A stretch of DNA of 46,185 nt from Akkermansiaceae bacterium (GTDB lineage: Bacteria > Verrucomicrobiota > Verrucomicrobiia > Verrucomicrobiales > Akkermansiaceae). The position numbers and the translations under genes were made by a program. Below, in pieces: positions 26,105 to 34,554 of the stretch (positions within the stretch are counted from its first letter, which is position 1; each line of letters starts with the position of its first letter). Where the stretch lies: contig CAIVSK010000317.1 in assembly GCA_903908495.1 (NCBI GenBank), positions 1 to 46,185 on the forward strand. Reading direction: 5' to 3'. The notes under the pieces were generated by a model. The model searched no databases, was not told the DNA's origin, and saw only the letters and a list, made by a program, of their open reading frames with translations.

Positions 26105-26850
26105 AGCCGCAGCACCTGGGAGTGGTGCGGCTGACGCTGGTGACCGTGGCGAGCATCGCGGTGTGGGCGGCGGGGGCGCTGTGGTTCCTGGCTGCCGGGT
26201 TGCTGCTGCTGCCCTTCCGCGGGCAGCGCGGGGTGCAGCGTCTCGGCCAGCGCTGGTTGCGGCAGGCGTTCACGGTGTATGTCGGGGTGTTAGAGGGCTT
26301 TGGCATTGTGACTTGCGAGTACACCGGTTTTGAGCGGCTTGCGGCGCAGGCCGGGGGGTATATCGTGGCCCCCAATCATCCCGCGATGTGGGACGTGGTG
26401 TTTTTGCTCAGCCGGTTGGACCCGATGACCTGTATTTTCAAAGCCAGCTTGATCCGCAATCCGCTGTTTGTCGGCGGCGCGATGTTGGCCGGCTTGATTC
26501 CAAATGCGCCGGCCATCCGGATGGTCAAGCGTGCGGTGGACGTGCTCGGCGGCGGCGGGCGGGTGTTGTTGTTTCCCGAGGGTACCCGCACCCGCAAGCA
26601 TCTATGCCAGCTCAATCCGCTGCAGGGCTGCATGGCCTTGGTGGCCAAGCACGCGCAAGTGCCGGTGTGGCCCGTGTTCGTGACCACCGATAGCGACTAT
26701 CTATCCAAAGGCTGGCCGGTCTGGCACCTGCCGCGCTGGCAGACGCACATCCGCATGCGCGTCGGTGAGCCGCTGTATTGCGGGTTGGACGAGTCGGTCG
26801 ATGCCTTCAATGACCGGCTGCGGGCCGTCCACCTCGCCTCGATCGCATGA
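26101..26850 (+). CDS. PlsC-type 1-acylglycerol/lysophospholipid acyltransferase
   Basis: This is a 249-residue membrane-associated acyltransferase. An N-terminal hydrophobic segment (about 12-38) anchors it. Motif I, NHPAMWD (the HX4D catalytic pair), is followed by the FPEGTRTR motif III, both intact. It transfers an acyl chain from ACP or CoA to a lysolipid or glycerol-type acceptor. Its start overlaps the radical SAM stop (ATGA), and its own stop overlaps the GT2 start (ATGA), so the three are translated together. In classical aryl polyene loci an acyltransferase and a glycosyltransferase are likewise paired. Confidence 0.88.
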   Translation: MKPQHLGVVRLTLVTVASIAVWAAGALWFLAAGLLLLPFRGQRGVQRLGQRWLRQAFTVYVGVLEGFGIVTCEYTGFERLAAQAGGYIVAPNHPAMWDVVFLLSRLDPMTCIFKASLIRNPLFVGGAMLAGLIPNAPAIRMVKRAVDVLGGGGRVLLFPEGTRTRKHLCQLNPLQGCMALVAKHAQVPVWPVFVTTDSDYLSKGWPVWHLPRWQTHIRMRVGEPLYCGLDESVDAFNDRLRAVHLASIA

Positions 26851-27620
26851 AACTCCTGGTGCTCATTCCATCCTATAACAGCGGGGCGCGCTTGCTTGCC
26901 AACACCGTGCAAGCGGCGTTGGCTCAGTGGCCGGACGTCTGGGTGGTCATTGACGGCAGCTCCGACGGCAGCGCGGCCGCCCTCGTTGAGCTTGCTGCCG
27001 CCAAGCCACAGTTGCGGGTGCTGGAAATGACGACCAATCAGGGCAAGGGGGCGGCGATCAAGCATGGTGCCACCGTGGCCCGGGCGGCAGGTTTCAGCCA
27101 TGTGCTGACCATGGACGCGGACGGCCAGCATCCTGCGGAGTCTATTCCGCGGTTTGCCGAATTGGCGCGGGCGCATGCTGTGGCGGCGGTGTTCGGTTGC
27201 CCGATCTTCGGCGCGGACGCGCCGCTGCTGCGGATCCGCGGCCGCAAAATTTCTAACGGTTTTGCCGCCGCCGAGACTTTGGGCTGGGGGCTCGGCGATT
27301 CACTGTTCGGGATGCGGGTCTATCCGCTAGATGAATTGCTGGCCGGGTTTGCCTCGACGTCGTGGGCGCGGCGCTTTGATTTTGATCCGGAAATGGCGGT
27401 GCGATTGGCCTGGGCCGGGGTGCCGATCGTGGTGTTGCCGACGCCGGTGCGATATCTGACGCCGTCCGAGGGCGGGGTTTCGCAGTTCCGCTATGTGCGC
27501 GATAACGTGTTGCTCACCTGGATGCACACCCGATTGTGCTGCGGGTTCCTGCTTCGTCTGCCGGTCTTGCTGTGGCGCTTGGCCAGGGGTGGGAATCCAG
27601 TTAGAGAGGGCCGGTGCTAG
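26847..27620 (+). CDS. Family 2 glycosyltransferase, polyprenyl-phosphate-sugar type
   Basis: This is a 257-residue GT-A fold glycosyltransferase. It opens LVLIPSYNSG, then VVIDGSSDGSA supplies the nucleotide-binding Asp, and MDADGQHP is the metal-binding DxD-like motif. The GKGAAIKHG segment is typical of dolichyl/undecaprenyl-phosphate mannosyl- or glucosyl-transferases. It likely glycosylates a lipid. Its start overlaps the acyltransferase stop, and its last 20 bp overlap the convergent PAP2 gene on the other strand. The donor sugar cannot be determined. Confidence 0.88.
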   Translation: MKLLVLIPSYNSGARLLANTVQAALAQWPDVWVVIDGSSDGSAAALVELAAAKPQLRVLEMTTNQGKGAAIKHGATVARAAGFSHVLTMDADGQHPAESIPRFAELARAHAVAAVFGCPIFGADAPLLRIRGRKISNGFAAAETLGWGLGDSLFGMRVYPLDELLAGFASTSWARRFDFDPEMAVRLAWAGVPIVVLPTPVRYLTPSEGGVSQFRYVRDNVLLTWMHTRLCCGFLLRLPVLLWRLARGGNPVREGRC

Positions 27621-28332
27621 CAGGTTCCGGCCGCCACCGCAGGGCGGCCAGTGCGAAGCCGGCACCGAGGGTGGCACCGGCCAGCACGTCGAGCAGGACA
27701 TGTTGTTTGGTGGCGAGGGTGGCATATGCGATGGCGGTGAACCAGACGGCGTTGGTCAGGCGCAGGGCCCATGGCACCTGCAATTGGCGCAGCAAGTGTT
27801 CGATCCAGATGGCGGTGAACATGGCGGTGGCCACATGCATCGACGGGCAGGCGTTGCCGGTGGCGTCGACGCCTTTGAGCAAGGCGAACCCCGGATGGCT
27901 TGAAATATCGAATTCGAGCGGCGGCACGGCGGTGGGCCAGGCATAGAAGCAAGCCATGCCCACACCGCAGAGGGCGGCAATCCACAGTGCGTAGCCGATG
28001 AGATCGCGCAATGCGACCAGCAGTCCCGGCGCGATGCCGAGGTAGAGCCACAGCGACAGATAGGGGGCCAATCCCAGCGCTTGAAACGGGATCATCCGGT
28101 CCAGTACGGTCAGCGGCATGAGGGTCACGGGATGCGCGGGATGGTGCAATAGCTCGAAATAAGCGATGAAGAATATCCAGATGAACGCGCTGATGCCGCA
28201 CGTTTTGAGCACGAAGTGGCAGCGGATGCGCCGCGCCAATTCCGCACTCCAGCCATGGGCCGGGCTGGGTGGCGGCGGAGTTGGCCGATGGTTCACGCAG
28301 TGAGGTGTGCCACAGTCCCGCTGCGCCGTCAA
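27601..28332 (-). CDS. PAP2-superfamily membrane phosphatase/transferase
   Basis: This is a 243-residue polytopic protein of the PAP2/inositol-phosphotransferase type. The motif CPSMHVATA gives the catalytic-loop His, and TKQHVLLDVLAG carries the final His-Asp pair. About five to six hydrophobic helices surround them. PAP2 enzymes remove phosphate from lipid phosphates or transfer head groups in the membrane. The TTG at 28332 overlaps the AMP-ligase stop (TTGA), giving coupling; a GTG at 28296 is an alternative. It is probably involved in lipid head-group maturation with the flippase, acyltransferase and GT2 on the other strand. Confidence 0.85.
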   Translation of the reverse strand: MTAQRDCGTPHCVNHRPTPPPPSPAHGWSAELARRIRCHFVLKTCGISAFIWIFFIAYFELLHHPAHPVTLMPLTVLDRMIPFQALGLAPYLSLWLYLGIAPGLLVALRDLIGYALWIAALCGVGMACFYAWPTAVPPLEFDISSHPGFALLKGVDATGNACPSMHVATAMFTAIWIEHLLRQLQVPWALRLTNAVWFTAIAYATLATKQHVLLDVLAGATLGAGFALAALRWRPEPASTGPL

Positions 28333-29708
28333 TCACCGGTTAGGTTTGCCTGCGCCGGGCGGGTGCTGATCGGGTTGGGTGTTGGTTGCTGGGCGAGCCA
28401 GCGCTCGCGCCAGCGACTGCGGGAGAGCTTGCCGCGGGCGTCGGGCTGGAGTTCGGCGCACAGCCACCAATGGCGCGGGCAATAGGTGGCAGGCAGGGCG
28501 TTGAAGGCGCTTCTGAGGTCGGCGAGGTCGGTGGCGGCGGCCAGGTTCACGCAAGCCACCACGTCCTCGACGCGGATGGGGTTGGGGCTGGGCACGCCGA
28601 AAACCACGCAGTGGCGCACCCCCGCAATCCGCAGCAACACCTCCTCAATGCGGCTGGGGGCGAGCTTGTGGCCGGCTACGCTGATGAAATCACCGGCTCT
28701 TCCTAACAGGTAAACCTCGCCCTGTGGGTCGAGATGGACGAGATCGGGTGCCAGCCAGGTTCCGGCACCCGGTCCGGCGGCGGCGTCTGGGGCTGGGGCG
28801 GTGGAGGTGGCCACGTAGCCCTCCGCCACCGCGGCGGAATGGATGCGCAGGCAAGCGCTGGCGGGGTCGCAGGCAAGCGTGACGCCGGCCAGCGGCGTGC
28901 CGGCGAGGGTGGCATCGCTGCGAGGGGTGTCGCTGCGGTCATAGGCGATGCCGCCGCACTCGCTGCTGCCGTAAAAGTTGTGGATTTTCAGGCCGCAGCG
29001 GGCAAACACGGCGGTTTCGAGCGCCACCGGCAAGGGTGCGCCAGCGGAGATGGCGAGGCGGACGGGCGTGAACTCCACGCCCACCCGATCCCACGCCTGC
29101 CACATGGCGGGCACGGCGGCCAGGGTCAGCGGGTGAGAAGTGGCCAGGGCGCGGCGCAGGGTTTCGGGCAGCGGATTGTCCAGCAGCCACAGGGGCACCC
29201 CGTGCAGCAGCAGCGGCAGCACCAGGTTGGAAAACCCATAGGAATGGGCCATGGAGATGACCCCCAAATTCGCCCACTCCCGCCGCAGGCCCATGGTGGT
29301 GACGATGTGGGCCGCGTCGGCCGCCAGTTGATCCGCCCGAAACTGGACGTGGCGGGGGCCGCCAGTCGAGCCGGAGGTGACTTTCAAATGGCAAATCCCG
29401 GGCTTCAGCAGCGCGAGTGGCGGCGGTGGCACCCCGGAGCCATCGTCGGCCAGCAGCACCGTGCCATCGCGCCAACTGCGCAAGACATCGATAATCAAGC
29501 CCAGACCGCGTGCGCTCGAATGCAGCAGCGGCGGGCTGGGTGCGGCATGGGCGGCCGCTTCGCGCAGTTGTGCGAATGACCACTCCCTGCCGCCTCTCGC
29601 TTCGCGCAGCGCGATGGCATCGCCGCAGCTTGTTGCCAGGGCGAGCCAATGATGATATAGAGGATTTGCGGGTGGCACGTTGGGGGGCGGAGTATTGCCA
29701 CAAGCCAT
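28329..29708 (-). CDS. AMP-forming acyl-ligase of the polyene/lipid locus
   Basis: This is a 459-residue adenylate-forming enzyme, shorter than a typical acyl-CoA synthetase. VTSGSTGGPRHV (about residues 109-120) is the phosphate-binding loop. The usual PKG ending is PRH, so the conserved lysine is replaced by arginine. YGSSECGGIAY is the A5 region, and DARGKLSRSRW near the C-terminus provides the likely catalytic lysine. It probably activates a carboxylic starter unit for loading onto the ACP, as the ApeH-type ligases of aryl polyene loci are thought to do. Aromatic specificity is not proven. It is coupled to the PAP2 gene. Confidence 0.85.
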   Translation of the reverse strand: MACGNTPPPNVPPANPLYHHWLALATSCGDAIALREARGGREWSFAQLREAAAHAAPSPPLLHSSARGLGLIIDVLRSWRDGTVLLADDGSGVPPPPLALLKPGICHLKVTSGSTGGPRHVQFRADQLAADAAHIVTTMGLRREWANLGVISMAHSYGFSNLVLPLLLHGVPLWLLDNPLPETLRRALATSHPLTLAAVPAMWQAWDRVGVEFTPVRLAISAGAPLPVALETAVFARCGLKIHNFYGSSECGGIAYDRSDTPRSDATLAGTPLAGVTLACDPASACLRIHSAAVAEGYVATSTAPAPDAAAGPGAGTWLAPDLVHLDPQGEVYLLGRAGDFISVAGHKLAPSRIEEVLLRIAGVRHCVVFGVPSPNPIRVEDVVACVNLAAATDLADLRSAFNALPATYCPRHWWLCAELQPDARGKLSRSRWRERWLAQQPTPNPISTRPAQANLTGD

Positions 29709-29776
29709 TTCCAGCTCATCTTACCCGCCTGCGGCGGAGCATGGATCGAGTGAGGCCGCCGGTCGGGGAGGGTGGG

Positions 29777-30301
29777 CTACGGGCGGCGGGTATTGAGTTG
29801 GCGGATCAACTCGGCGATGTTTTCACGGGCCGCCCCTTCGGTGGCTTTGCGCACCCTCGTGGGACCAGCGAAGGCATCACCCACGGAAGCTTCATAGGTT
29901 GACTTGATGGACTTCTGCCAGACTGTGGTGCCGCCACGCCGCAAGAGGTAGCTGACCTCCATGTTGACACGCATGCTGAAGCCGAAGACCGGCTGATCAA
30001 TATTGGCGATGAAGGCTTCCAGGCGATAGCCACCGCTGCCTGTGGAGGTGAACATGCCGCTTTGGACCAGGGAGGATTCAAGAGCTTGCTGGAAGTCCTC
30101 GTTGGTGATGCCGGGAAGTTGTAGAGCTGACATTTTCGAACCACCGCTCACCACCGCTTGGATCGGCTGTGACGTGTGATGCGAGGCTGTAACCCGGCCC
30201 GGACTCAAGGCTTCGCGCTTGGTGGTCGATGCACAACTGGCAAGCATGCCAACGACCAGGCAGCTGGCCAGGAGCAGCGGTTGCCGAAGAATCGCGGTCA
30301 T
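29777..30301 (-). CDS. Putative lipoprotein, second gene of a coupled pair
   Basis: This 174-residue protein has an N-terminal signal peptide and lipobox. MTAILRQPLLLASCLVVGML leads to LASC at about residue 24, a good lipoprotein site, followed by a polar linker. The remaining 130 residues include VFGFSMRVNMEVSYLLRRGG and VWQKSIKSTYEASVGDAFAG, which look beta-rich. I do not recognise the family. Its start overlaps the stop of the next gene upstream (ATGA), so the two lipoproteins are made together. Position within the lipid locus suggests an envelope accessory role; this is inference. Confidence 0.75.
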   Translation of the reverse strand: MTAILRQPLLLASCLVVGMLASCASTTKREALSPGRVTASHHTSQPIQAVVSGGSKMSALQLPGITNEDFQQALESSLVQSGMFTSTGSGGYRLEAFIANIDQPVFGFSMRVNMEVSYLLRRGGTTVWQKSIKSTYEASVGDAFAGPTRVRKATEGAARENIAELIRQLNTRRP

Positions 30302-30786
30302 CGCTTTTGTTCCTTTCCGAGAATGACGCCCAAGGTTTCCTCCACCATTCCTTGTTGGGATTTTCGCACTAACGAAGTTCTGACAACCTTGGCAGAGGTC
30401 AGGATCGCGTCCGACTTCGGGTCGCGAAATTCCATATCCAAACTCAGCATATACATCGTTATGTCCCACATCCAACGGTCCGTATAGGTCACCACGCTAT
30501 CGACGCGCTGTGGGGGGGCTTGGGTGGTCCCATGGGTCGCGGTGTAGCCCATTTTCTGGAGCTCATCGGCGATGGATTTGGCGAGGTTGTGATCGTCTTT
30601 GGCATGCTGGCGGACATAAAAGCTATGCAAGGCACTGATTTTGGTGGCGCTGCTGCTAGGCGAAATCCGCCGGTCTGATTGATGCACACAGGCGACTTGA
30701 ATTGAACTGAGCGCGACCCATGTCACGAGGGTGAGCAGACGTGACAACTGGCGCCACTTCGACTGTCTTCCAGCAGTTGTTTTCAT
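30298..30786 (-). CDS. Putative lipoprotein, Sbal_3080-like
   Basis: This 162-residue protein starts at the ATG at 30786; a TTG at 30834 would only add non-conserved residues. The N-terminus is basic then hydrophobic (RLLTLVTWVALSSIQVAC), with a poor lipobox (QVAC). The segment TYTDRWMWDITMYMLSLDM resembles the W-rWD-xxMYM signature I recall from the Sbal_3080 family lipoprotein, whose function is undefined. It is coupled to the next lipoprotein by an ATGA overlap and is divergent from the ketosynthase gene. Confidence 0.65.
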   Translation of the reverse strand: MKTTAGRQSKWRQLSRLLTLVTWVALSSIQVACVHQSDRRISPSSSATKISALHSFYVRQHAKDDHNLAKSIADELQKMGYTATHGTTQAPPQRVDSVVTYTDRWMWDITMYMLSLDMEFRDPKSDAILTSAKVVRTSLVRKSQQGMVEETLGVILGKEQKR

Positions 30787-30918
30787 ATATGTGCTGTTTT
30801 GTTTAAGAAGTTCCGGCGAGGCTGTCAAACCCAATTTCAGGATTTCTCACAAGTGACCATGCCGCCGTTGCCCCCCGCGGATCCAAGTTCTAGCGGTGGG
30901 TGAGGCGGGCGGGGCTGC

Positions 30919-30969
30919 GAAAAGCCGAGGTTGGGCGGGCGTGGGTCTTTTTGATAAACGAGGCTTTTC
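30919..30969. promoter_or_regulatory. Inverted repeat in the divergent intergenic region
   Basis: GAAAAGCC (30919-30926) and GGCTTTTC (30962-30969) form an 8-bp inverted repeat, 35 bp apart, in the gap between the divergent lipoprotein and ketosynthase genes. It may be a regulatory site. A TTGACT at 30988-30993 lacks a convincing -10 partner. Confidence 0.3.
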
Positions 30970-31079
30970 ATTTGAATGCGGAGCGGGTTGACTGGGGCGG
31001 GGAGCAGGTGGCACGAATGTGGCAGGTAATGCTCCCCGTCTAACCCATTTTCCGACTTGATTTTCGAGTGATCCCCGCC

Positions 31080-33419
31080 ATGTCCGTTGCCGATTTTTCA
31101 TCACCGTCGAGCCCCCAACAAGCAGGGGACGAGGTTGTCATCACCGGGGTGGGAGTGATCACCGCCATGGGTTGCGGGTGGGAGGCCAATGTTGCCGGGT
31201 TGCGGGCCGGACGCGTGGCACTGGGGCCTGTCACGGTGTTTGATGTGTCGCGGCAGGCGGCGCGGCTTGGCGGGGAGGTGGCCATGCCGCCGGCCCTGCC
31301 TGTCAATCACCTCAATCGCGCCGAGCAACGGCGGATGGAACGCGGCGCGAAATTGCTGCTGCATGCCGCCGGTGAGGCGCTCGGCCAAGCCCGTGTCACG
31401 GCCGCCAATGCCCCCGATTCGCTCGAAATCGTGCTCGGCACCTCCGCCGGCGCGATGGCCCACGGCGAGGAATTTTACCGCCGGGTCACGCGTGGTGGCT
31501 CCTTTCGGCGCGGTCAATTGACCTTGGCCATCGAGTACCAGGTGCCGGTGCAAGCCGGCTTGCTGGCGCGGGCGTTTGCCCTTGCCGCGCCCACCACGGT
31601 CATTTCCAATGCCTGTGCTTCCGGTGCCAACGCGCTCGGCCATGCCTATCAGTTGATTCGCGCCGGCCGCAGCGAGATGGTCATCGCCGGCGGCTATGAC
31701 GCGCTGAGCCAATTGGTCTATGCCGGGTTTGACTCGCTCAAAGCGCTCAGCTTGACGCTGCCCAAGCCGTTTGACGCTCACCGCGACGGGTTGGCGCTGG
31801 GGGAGGGCGCGGCGGTGTTGGTGCTCGAGTCCCGCGCCCATGCGGTGGCTCGCGGCGCGAAAATTCTGGCGGTGGTGGCCGGTTATGGCATGGCCAACGA
31901 TTGCCATCATCTGACCCAACCGCATCCGGCCGGGGTGGCCGCTCTGGCCAGTATGCGGATGGCCTGCGCCGCCGCGGGGGTGGCTCCGCACGACATTGAA
32001 TACCTCAATTCCCATGGCACCGGCACGCCCCTCAACGACCCGGCCGAGGCGGCTGCGATTGCGTCGTGGGCGGGGGAGGCGACGGCCCGCATCGCGGTGA
32101 GCAGCACCAAGGGGGCCATCGGTCATTTGCTCGGTGGGGCGGGCGCGGTGGAAGCGGCCATCTGCCTGATGGCCATGGGAGATGGATTTCTACCGGCGAC
32201 CGCCCATGTAACCGCACCGGACCCCTGTTGTGGTTTTGATCTGGTGACCCGGCCGCGCGAGGCCGCGCCGCGAACCGCGTTGAGCAATTCCTTTGGTTTT
32301 GGCGGCTCCAATGCCTCGTTGGTTTTGCGCTGCGACGATTTGCCGCCGGCTCCGGTTGTGGGTCATTGCGCTCCGGCGAGACCCTTGGCTATCACCGGCA
32401 TCGGCGCGGTAAGTCCCGCCGGTTGGGGCGTGGCCGCATTGATGGATGCCATTGCCACCGGCCAGGTGCCACCGGCAATCTGGCTGGATCCGCCGCCGGG
32501 CGCGGCACCGGGTGCGGGTTCGCAGCAGGTACGGGCGGTGCCGCGGCCGCTGCCGGACCGGGCGTTGGCCGGCCATCCGCGGTTGCGGCGGGCCACTCCC
32601 CTTGCGTTATTTGCCGCGGCCGCGGGATTGGAGGCCTTGGGGCCGGAGCGCGCCGCCGCCGTGCGGGCCGGCACGTTGCGAGCGGGGCTGATCTACACCC
32701 TGCTCAACGGCGGCGTGTCGTATTGCGGGAGGTTTTTTGGCGAGGTGCTCGCAAACCCGGCCACTGCCAGTCCCATTTTGTTTCCCGAAACGGTCTTCAA
32801 CGCCCCCGCCAGCCATTTGGCAGCCGCCCTCAACATCACCGGTCCCTGCGCCTCTCTGGTCGGTGATTCCGCCCAATTCCTTGCTGCGATCGACGTGGCC
32901 TCGCTGTGGCTCGAGCAGGACCTCGTTGATTTGGTCGTGGTCATCGGCGCGGAGGAACACGACTGGCTCTCAGCCACCGCCGCAGCTTTGTTGAAACTCG
33001 GACTGCCCCTCGCTGAAGGTGCTGCCGCCATTGTCGTCACGCACGCCGCGCCAAACGCGCCCGGTGTGGCCATCCGCGGCTTGGCCACCCGTCATCCTGT
33101 GCTCACCTTCGCCGACCGCGCGCCAGCCGCCTCGGCCGCACGCAACGCCCTCGCTGCACTCGATCCCGCCACCTTGCTGGTGGACGATTGCTGTGGCCAT
33201 CCGGCATCCGATGCCGCCACCGCCCGCACTTGGGCGGATTGGCCAGGCCCGCGCCTGTCGCCCGGTCTGGTCCTCGGTCATGGCCTCAGTGCCGCCGGTG
33301 CCTGGCAGGTCGTCGCTGCCTGTCACCAGTTGCAGGCCGGAACCGCCGCGGCAGCCGTGGTGGCCACCGCCGGCGTGACGCAACGGGCCGCCGCCCTGCA
33401 CCTGCAGGTTTGCGAGTGA
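31080..33419 (+). CDS. Ketosynthase-chain-length-factor fusion protein
   Basis: This 779-residue polypeptide is two ketoacyl-synthase modules in one chain. The first (about 20-420) is complete: Cys179 in NACASGA, His312 in NSHGTGTP, Lys344 and His349 in STKGAIGHLLGG, and the terminal SFGFGGSN. The second (about 435-775) keeps the KS shape (GIGAVSPAGWG; GHGLSAAGA) but aligns Ser597 (GDSAQ) with the catalytic Cys, and the HGTGTP region reads CCGHPAS. That makes it chain-length-factor-like. Start at 31080; an in-frame GTG at 31068 is possible. It diverges from the lipoprotein pair. It should elongate ACP-bound chains with malonyl units; in known KS/CLF systems the two subunits are generally separate proteins. 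Confidence 0.82.
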   Translation: MSVADFSSPSSPQQAGDEVVITGVGVITAMGCGWEANVAGLRAGRVALGPVTVFDVSRQAARLGGEVAMPPALPVNHLNRAEQRRMERGAKLLLHAAGEALGQARVTAANAPDSLEIVLGTSAGAMAHGEEFYRRVTRGGSFRRGQLTLAIEYQVPVQAGLLARAFALAAPTTVISNACASGANALGHAYQLIRAGRSEMVIAGGYDALSQLVYAGFDSLKALSLTLPKPFDAHRDGLALGEGAAVLVLESRAHAVARGAKILAVVAGYGMANDCHHLTQPHPAGVAALASMRMACAAAGVAPHDIEYLNSHGTGTPLNDPAEAAAIASWAGEATARIAVSSTKGAIGHLLGGAGAVEAAICLMAMGDGFLPATAHVTAPDPCCGFDLVTRPREAAPRTALSNSFGFGGSNASLVLRCDDLPPAPVVGHCAPARPLAITGIGAVSPAGWGVAALMDAIATGQVPPAIWLDPPPGAAPGAGSQQVRAVPRPLPDRALAGHPRLRRATPLALFAAAAGLEALGPERAAAVRAGTLRAGLIYTLLNGGVSYCGRFFGEVLANPATASPILFPETVFNAPASHLAAALNITGPCASLVGDSAQFLAAIDVASLWLEQDLVDLVVVIGAEEHDWLSATAAALLKLGLPLAEGAAAIVVTHAAPNAPGVAIRGLATRHPVLTFADRAPAASAARNALAALDPATLLVDDCCGHPASDAATARTWADWPGPRLSPGLVLGHGLSAAGAWQVVAACHQLQAGTAAAAVVATAGVTQRAAALHLQVCE

Positions 33420-33453
33420 GCACCCACCCTCCGCCCCACCCGCCGCCCTTGCA

Positions 33454-34395
33454 ATGACCGCTCCGGATTCCCGCAGTTCTAACAAACCGATTCCGGGTGG
33501 GCTCTACGATGCCCGTTGGACGCGCCTGATGGTGGTTATTCTGGAGCGAATGCCCACTGGTGTGTGCGTGTTTCTCACCAGTCCGATCGCCTTGGTGTTT
33601 TACGCCTTGGCACCGCGTCAGGGGCGGGCCGTGCGGGCCAACCTGCGGGCCTTGTTTCCGCAATGGTGCGGGTTGCGGCGCTGGCTGGGTGCCTATCAGG
33701 TGTTCCGGCAGTTTGCGCTGACGTATGTGGACCGCTTGTTGTACCGCCACTGTGGCCGGCAGGTGGAGTGGGATGTGCGGGGGATGGAAAATTTCGTGAA
33801 ATTGAAAAACGAAGTGGCGGGCGTGTTGGTGTTCACGATGCATTCCGGCAATTATGATATTGGTTCGGCTCTGTTGGCGGAGGAGCTCGGTCGCCCGCTG
33901 CATACCGTGCGGGTGCCGGAGCGCAGCCACTCGCTGGAGGCGTTGCGCGCTGCCGAATTGCATGCTGCCAGCGATCTGCAACCCTTGCTGCGCTTCCATT
34001 ACAACACGCCGGGCAGGCATCTGGGCATCGACCTCTGCCGCCTGTTGCTGGCCGGCGAGATCGTGGCCGTGCAAGGGGACCGGGTGGTTATGGATGTGTC
34101 GCCGCTGACCACGGTTCATGACGGGGTGAGTTATACCATTCCGCTCGGGCCCTTGATGCTGGCGGAAACGGCGCGGGTGCCGTGTTATTCGATCCTGTTG
34201 AGCCGCTTCGGCGTGTGTCGCTATCGCATCGAAATCCTGCCACCGTTTTGTACCGGCGACTCCCGCATCACCCGAACCGAGCTCGCCGCCCTGTGGCTGC
34301 CCGTCATGGCTGACTTTTTGCACCGCAATTGGGACCAGTGGTTTGTGTTCGAAAAGATGCTCGAACGCGTCGCGCCTGCAGCCACCACCGAGTGA
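33454..34395 (+). CDS. LpxL-type lipid A/lipid acyltransferase
   Basis: This 313-residue protein matches the lauroyl/myristoyl acyltransferase (LpxL/HtrB) family. A short hydrophobic segment (about 30-55) is followed by the catalytic motif HSGNYD (HX4D) within VFTMHSGNYDIGSA. The later region QGDRVVMDVS corresponds to the conserved QD/GDR motif, and PLGPLMLAETARVPCYSI is the typical follow-up. In aryl polyene loci a similar enzyme may transfer the chain onto a lipid; in standard biology LpxL acylates lipid A. It lies 34 bp after the ketosynthase fusion and ends just before a GTCTC-loop hairpin repeat. Confidence 0.85.
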   Translation: MTAPDSRSSNKPIPGGLYDARWTRLMVVILERMPTGVCVFLTSPIALVFYALAPRQGRAVRANLRALFPQWCGLRRWLGAYQVFRQFALTYVDRLLYRHCGRQVEWDVRGMENFVKLKNEVAGVLVFTMHSGNYDIGSALLAEELGRPLHTVRVPERSHSLEALRAAELHAASDLQPLLRFHYNTPGRHLGIDLCRLLLAGEIVAVQGDRVVMDVSPLTTVHDGVSYTIPLGPLMLAETARVPCYSILLSRFGVCRYRIEILPPFCTGDSRITRTELAALWLPVMADFLHRNWDQWFVFEKMLERVAPAATTE

Positions 34396-34403
34396 CGGAC
34401 CGC

Positions 34404-34465
34404 GTGGCTGCCGCGTCTCGCGGCAGGCCGTGACTTGCTGCGTCTCGCAGTAAGTCATGCGTGTG
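34404..34465. repeat. Interspersed GTCTC-loop hairpin repeat, copy 2
   Basis: Two stem-loops follow the acyltransferase stop. The first, CTGCCGCGTCTCGCGGCAG (34408-34426), is a perfect 7-bp stem. The second (34432-34456) has 10-bp arms GACTTGCTGC and GCAGTAAGTC, including a G-T wobble. Both loops are GTCTC. Confidence 0.88.
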
Positions 34466-34500
34466 GCGGCGTCATCCCCCCAAGCCGTGACGCCAGGTGA

Positions 34501-34554
34501 CGACAGGCGAGGACGCCTGTCGTCCCTCACAGCGGGGACGGCTGTGCTCCGGCG
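34501..34554. repeat. 54-bp dispersed repeat, copy 1, overlapping the dehydratase 3' end
   Basis: It begins with a 9-bp perfect stem, CGACAGGCG-AGGA-CGCCTGTCG (34501-34522), and then a CACAGC/GCTGTG stem (34528-34546). It is 45/54 identical, without gaps, to 35046-35099. It contains the stop and the last eight codons of the minus-strand dehydratase gene. Confidence 0.85.

Noticed and set aside
27601..27620. Convergent 20-bp overlap of GT2 and PAP2 genes as a frameshift sign
   Set aside because: Both proteins are complete with intact motifs, so the overlap is ordinary compact packing.
33286..34530. Minus-strand frame spanning the ketosynthase end and LpxL-like gene
   Set aside because: It reads through the GTCTC hairpin repeat and opposes two well-supported genes.
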